A stretch of 64,000 bases of DNA from the NCBI GenBank assembly GCA_020160915.1, contig JAIUPK010000003.1:248001-312000 (forward strand), written 5' to 3'. This stretch comes from Actinomycetota bacterium (lineage in GTDB: Bacteria > Actinomycetota > Actinomycetes > Actinomycetales > Microbacteriaceae). This document shows, in pieces, positions 61,728-64,000 of the stretch (positions are counted from its first letter, which is position 1; each line of letters opens with the position of its first letter). The notes beneath the pieces are model-generated. The model worked only from the letters and a program-made list of their open reading frames with translations. It made no database searches and was not told where the DNA came from. The translations under genes were made by a program, and so were the position numbers.

Positions 61728-62467
61728 GCGGCAACCCCCTTCTGCTCGGCACGGCGCGCGGCCTTGAGCTGCGGTGGCACGCTGCGGATGCTCGCAAGGC
61801 CGAGGATGAACAGGATCCGACCCGTGTAGAGCGTCGCGCGCAACACGGACTGGGAGGGGGTACCCCCCGCACGCTCGTTCATGATGACGGGCAGTTCACG
61901 CACCGTCAGTCCCTGACGCGTCGCGAGCACTATCGACTCCACCGTGTCACCGAGCCACTCCACCGGGTAGTGCTCCGCGAACACCGCGACGGCACGGGGG
62001 CCGGCGATCCTGAACCCGCTGGTCGCATCGGTCAGCCGGGTGCGCGCATACATCGACACCACTCGCGCAATGAACCGCTGCACTCCCCGACGGGCGGCCG
62101 AGGACTTGAAGCTACCGCCGTCGGCATAGCGACTGCCGATCACGATGTCAGCGTGGTCGAGCGCGGCGATCAGATCGGCGATGTTCTCGGGCCGGTGCTG
62201 GCCGTCTCCGTCGAACTGGATGACCGCGTCGTAGCCGTTCTGCAGGGCGAACTTGAAGGCGGTGCCCATGGCGGCCCCTACGCCCAGGTTGATCGCGTGG
62301 GACACGACGCGTGCGCCTGCGGCTCGCGCGATGCTCGCCGTGGCATCACGAGAACCGTCGTCCACGAGCACGACATCGCTCAACGGATGAACCGCGGAGA
62401 GCGACGCCAGTACTTGACCGATGACCGCCGCCTCGTTGAGCGCCGGGACCGCGACAAGTACTCTCAT
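61724..62467 (-). CDS. GT2 polyprenyl-phosphate glycosyltransferase
   Basis: A 247-residue GT2 enzyme of the DPM/polyprenyl-phosphate type. It has VPALNEAAVIGQVLASL, the VVLVDDGSRDAT donor-binding motif, the DxD motif in FDGDGQHRPENI and GSRYADGG. It transfers a hexose from UDP- or GDP-sugar to undecaprenyl phosphate. The following DUF2304 and DUF2142 genes overlap, which points to a lipid-linked sugar donor used by GT-C-like enzymes. A hydrophobic C-terminal segment may attach it to the membrane. Confidence 0.92.
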   Translation of the reverse strand: MRVLVAVPALNEAAVIGQVLASLSAVHPLSDVVLVDDGSRDATASIARAAGARVVSHAINLGVGAAMGTAFKFALQNGYDAVIQFDGDGQHRPENIADLIAALDHADIVIGSRYADGGSFKSSAARRGVQRFIARVVSMYARTRLTDATSGFRIAGPRAVAVFAEHYPVEWLGDTVESIVLATRQGLTVRELPVIMNERAGGTPSQSVLRATLYTGRILFILGLASIRSVPPQLKAARRAEQKGVAA

Positions 62468-62478
62468 AGCCGCCTAGC

Positions 62479-63834
62479 CTACCGGGAGCGACTGAATCGG
62501 GAGGTCACGCGCGCGAGCGCACGTGAGGGTCCCTCGGCCCGCAGGTAGTGCCAGAACATCCGAATGTCGTGTGCGAGTCCGTAGGGCTTGCGACGCTTTC
62601 CCGACGCCGAGCGGTCGACTCGGCTTCCCACGCTGTCGGCGGCACGATGGGGATTCGCCACGAACTCCACGAGCGGTGCGAGGGTCTTCTCCCAGAGGAA
62701 GTCAGCGCGCACGCGCTCGACGTTGCGTCGCGTCTGCGCGATGAACTCCTCATCGAAGAGCACACGCTCGAGGGCCAGTTCGAGGGCCGCGACATCCCGT
62801 GCCGGCACAACGACCCCGAGTCCCTCGCGCTCGACCAACTCGGCGAAGCTGTCACCCTCGGTCACGACCATGGGCAGTCCGGCCCAGAGGTAGTCCAGGA
62901 TGCGAGTGCGGAACGAGAACGTGGTCTCGACGTGGGACATGTGCGTGCTCACGCCCGCGTCGGCCTCCATGAGCCAGCTCTGCCGATCGGCGTACTGCAC
63001 CCATGACTCGTTGAAGAACACCGAGGTGTCGAGCGCCCCCAGTTCGCGAGCGAGATCGAATGACTCGCGCACGATGCCCATCTCATCGACCCCGGGATGC
63101 TTCGTTCCCAGGAACAGCAGCCTGACACTCGGGCGTCGCTCGGCCAACTGTGCCACCGCCGTGATCAGCGTCAGCGGGTCGAACCAGTTGTACAGCCCGC
63201 CGCCCCAGATGAGCAGCTTGTCGTCGACGGCGACCCCGCTGCGCACACCCTTCACCACATCCGTGGTGTGGGCGGGCGGTGTGGAGCTCAGGCCGAACGG
63301 TGCAACCGCGATCAACTGCTCGAGGTGGGGGTCGTTCTCGTACGTCGCGGGGTTGACGCGCCCCAGCGTCGTCAGCTGTCCGAGATAGAACAGGCGCTGG
63401 CGTTCGGAGGCGCACAGGAAGAAGTCGGCGAGCGCGAGCTGCTCGTTGAGCACCCGGGTGGCGGTCGTGACTCTGAGTTCCCAGGTCGCACGACCGAGCT
63501 CGCGACCCTGCTCCAGCATCTCCAGATGCATCGGGTCGTAGATGTCGGCGACGACGACCTTCTCGGTGGTGCGCAGGGCGTCGAACTGTGCCATGGCGTG
63601 GCCCTGAAAGACGATGACGTCGGCCCAGGCGAGAAGGCGCGCAAACGCGGCATCCTCACCGGGCTTGACGCGGTGGAGCTCGAATGATGCATCGACCGGC
63701 TCCAGGAGGGTCGTCGTCATCAACGCGACCTCGTTGTCGATGGCCAGCAGTTGCGCCATGTTCCAGGCCCGGATGGCCGGACCCGCCATCTTCGGCCCGA
63801 TCGGGTCGCCCGTGATGACGAGAACTCGCGTCAC
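62479..63834 (-). CDS. GT4-like glycosyltransferase
   Basis: A 451-residue GT-B enzyme. It begins [25 protein letters not shown], the start region of a GT4 subgroup found in surface-polysaccharide loci. The donor half has [18 protein letters not shown] and [20 protein letters not shown] ~40-residue basic tail ([12 protein letters not shown]) follows. GTG 63834 overlaps the stop of rmlA as GTGA. The stop lies 11 nt before the GT2 gene, so all seven genes from rmlA to DUF2142 run in one direction. Confidence 0.87.
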   Translation of the reverse strand: MTRVLVITGDPIGPKMAGPAIRAWNMAQLLAIDNEVALMTTTLLEPVDASFELHRVKPGEDAAFARLLAWADVIVFQGHAMAQFDALRTTEKVVVADIYDPMHLEMLEQGRELGRATWELRVTTATRVLNEQLALADFFLCASERQRLFYLGQLTTLGRVNPATYENDPHLEQLIAVAPFGLSSTPPAHTTDVVKGVRSGVAVDDKLLIWGGGLYNWFDPLTLITAVAQLAERRPSVRLLFLGTKHPGVDEMGIVRESFDLARELGALDTSVFFNESWVQYADRQSWLMEADAGVSTHMSHVETTFSFRTRILDYLWAGLPMVVTEGDSFAELVEREGLGVVVPARDVAALELALERVLFDEEFIAQTRRNVERVRADFLWEKTLAPLVEFVANPHRAADSVGSRVDRSASGKRRKPYGLAHDIRMFWHYLRAEGPSRALARVTSRFSRSR

Positions 63835-64000
63835 CGTTGCTCCGCGAGCAGCCGCTCGAGGTATTCGCCGTAGCCGCTCTTGACCAGAGGCCGGGACAGG
63901 GCGAGGAGCTGCACGTCGTCGATCCAGCCCGCTCGCCACGCGATCTCCTCGATGCAGCCGATCTTGTAGCCCTGACGGGCCTCGATGACCCGCACGAACT
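63831..64000 (-). CDS. rmlA: Glucose-1-phosphate thymidylyltransferase, C-terminal part
   Basis: Only the last 56 codons are in the window. The end [20 protein letters not shown], then [19 protein letters not shown] and YLERLL is the C-terminus of RmlA (RfbA), which makes dTDP-glucose from glucose-1-P and dTTP, the first step to dTDP-rhamnose. The TGA stop overlaps the following GTG. The remaining rml genes probably lie beyond the right edge. Confidence 0.85.
   Translation of the reverse strand, partial: FVRVIEARQGYKIGCIEEIAWRAGWIDDVQLLALSRPLVKSGYGEYLERLLAEQR

Overview
The window is a 64 kb piece of a high-GC actinomycete chromosome, most likely from Microbacteriaceae. Signs of this are the order of the core genes (a Rv3235-like gene, secA, hpf, comF, lpqB, mtrB, mtrA, ahcY, a DUF3499 gene, a Rv3259-like gene, a DUF5719 gene, a WhiB gene, manA). 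This order is recognisably that of the Mycobacterium Rv3235-Rv3260 neighbourhood. Further signs are a CGAAC-N4-GTTCG SOS box, many start codons placed 6-7 nt after a TAGNNT-like -10 hexamer, and a GGTTGAGTAG/GTATCGAAACC palindromic element of a kind I recall from Microbacteriaceae genomes. No rRNA, tRNA, transposase, integrase, CRISPR array or replication origin was found. The assignment rests on gene content and order alone.

Region 1 (1-9.7 kb) is core cell biology. It holds protein export (SecA), ribosome hibernation (HPF), a ComF phosphoribosyltransferase, and the MtrA-MtrB two-component system with its lipoprotein LpqB.

Region 2 (9.8-21 kb) is the widespread MoxR-DUF58 membrane cluster: a GPDPase-like membrane protein, DUF4129, DUF4350, MoxR, DUF58, then SpoIIM and RDD proteins. 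A catalase/aquaporin/MFS block sits between the DUF58 and SpoIIM genes.

Region 3 (21-35.4 kb) carries S-adenosylhomocysteine hydrolase behind a palindromic repeat, a DUF222/HNH nuclease gene with a perfect LexA box, two tiny membrane proteins and a HAD-IIB phosphatase. These are followed by the DUF3499 and Rv3259-like genes, DUF5719, a large membrane glycosyltransferase, WhiB2 with a strong promoter, GalE, a GlxA-type regulator, a lipoprotein and ManA.

Region 4 (35.5-64 kb) is a large cell-surface glycan locus. It has two overlapping O-antigen-ligase/polymerase-like genes, a Gmd/Rmd-type pair for a GDP-deoxyhexose, a Wzx-like flippase and an ABC exporter. Five GT-B-like glycosyltransferases, one GT2 enzyme, two tandem DUF2142 proteins and a DUF2304 protein are also there, with the end of rmlA at the right edge. 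Four scattered genes (dehydrogenase, 3-dehydrogenase, aminotransferase, N-acetyltransferase) form the complete route from UDP-GlcNAc to UDP-2,3-diacetamido-glucuronate. Next to the last of these is an unusual enzyme: a class II glutaminase domain fused to a WbpG/PseA-type ATP-dependent sugar amidotransferase. It probably amidates the uronic acid without separate HisH/HisF partners. A wall-binding-repeat protein lies in the same locus. Together the genes look like the assembly line of a wall-attached acidic or amidated polysaccharide. The 46.9-49.6 kb part has lower GC and may have been acquired.
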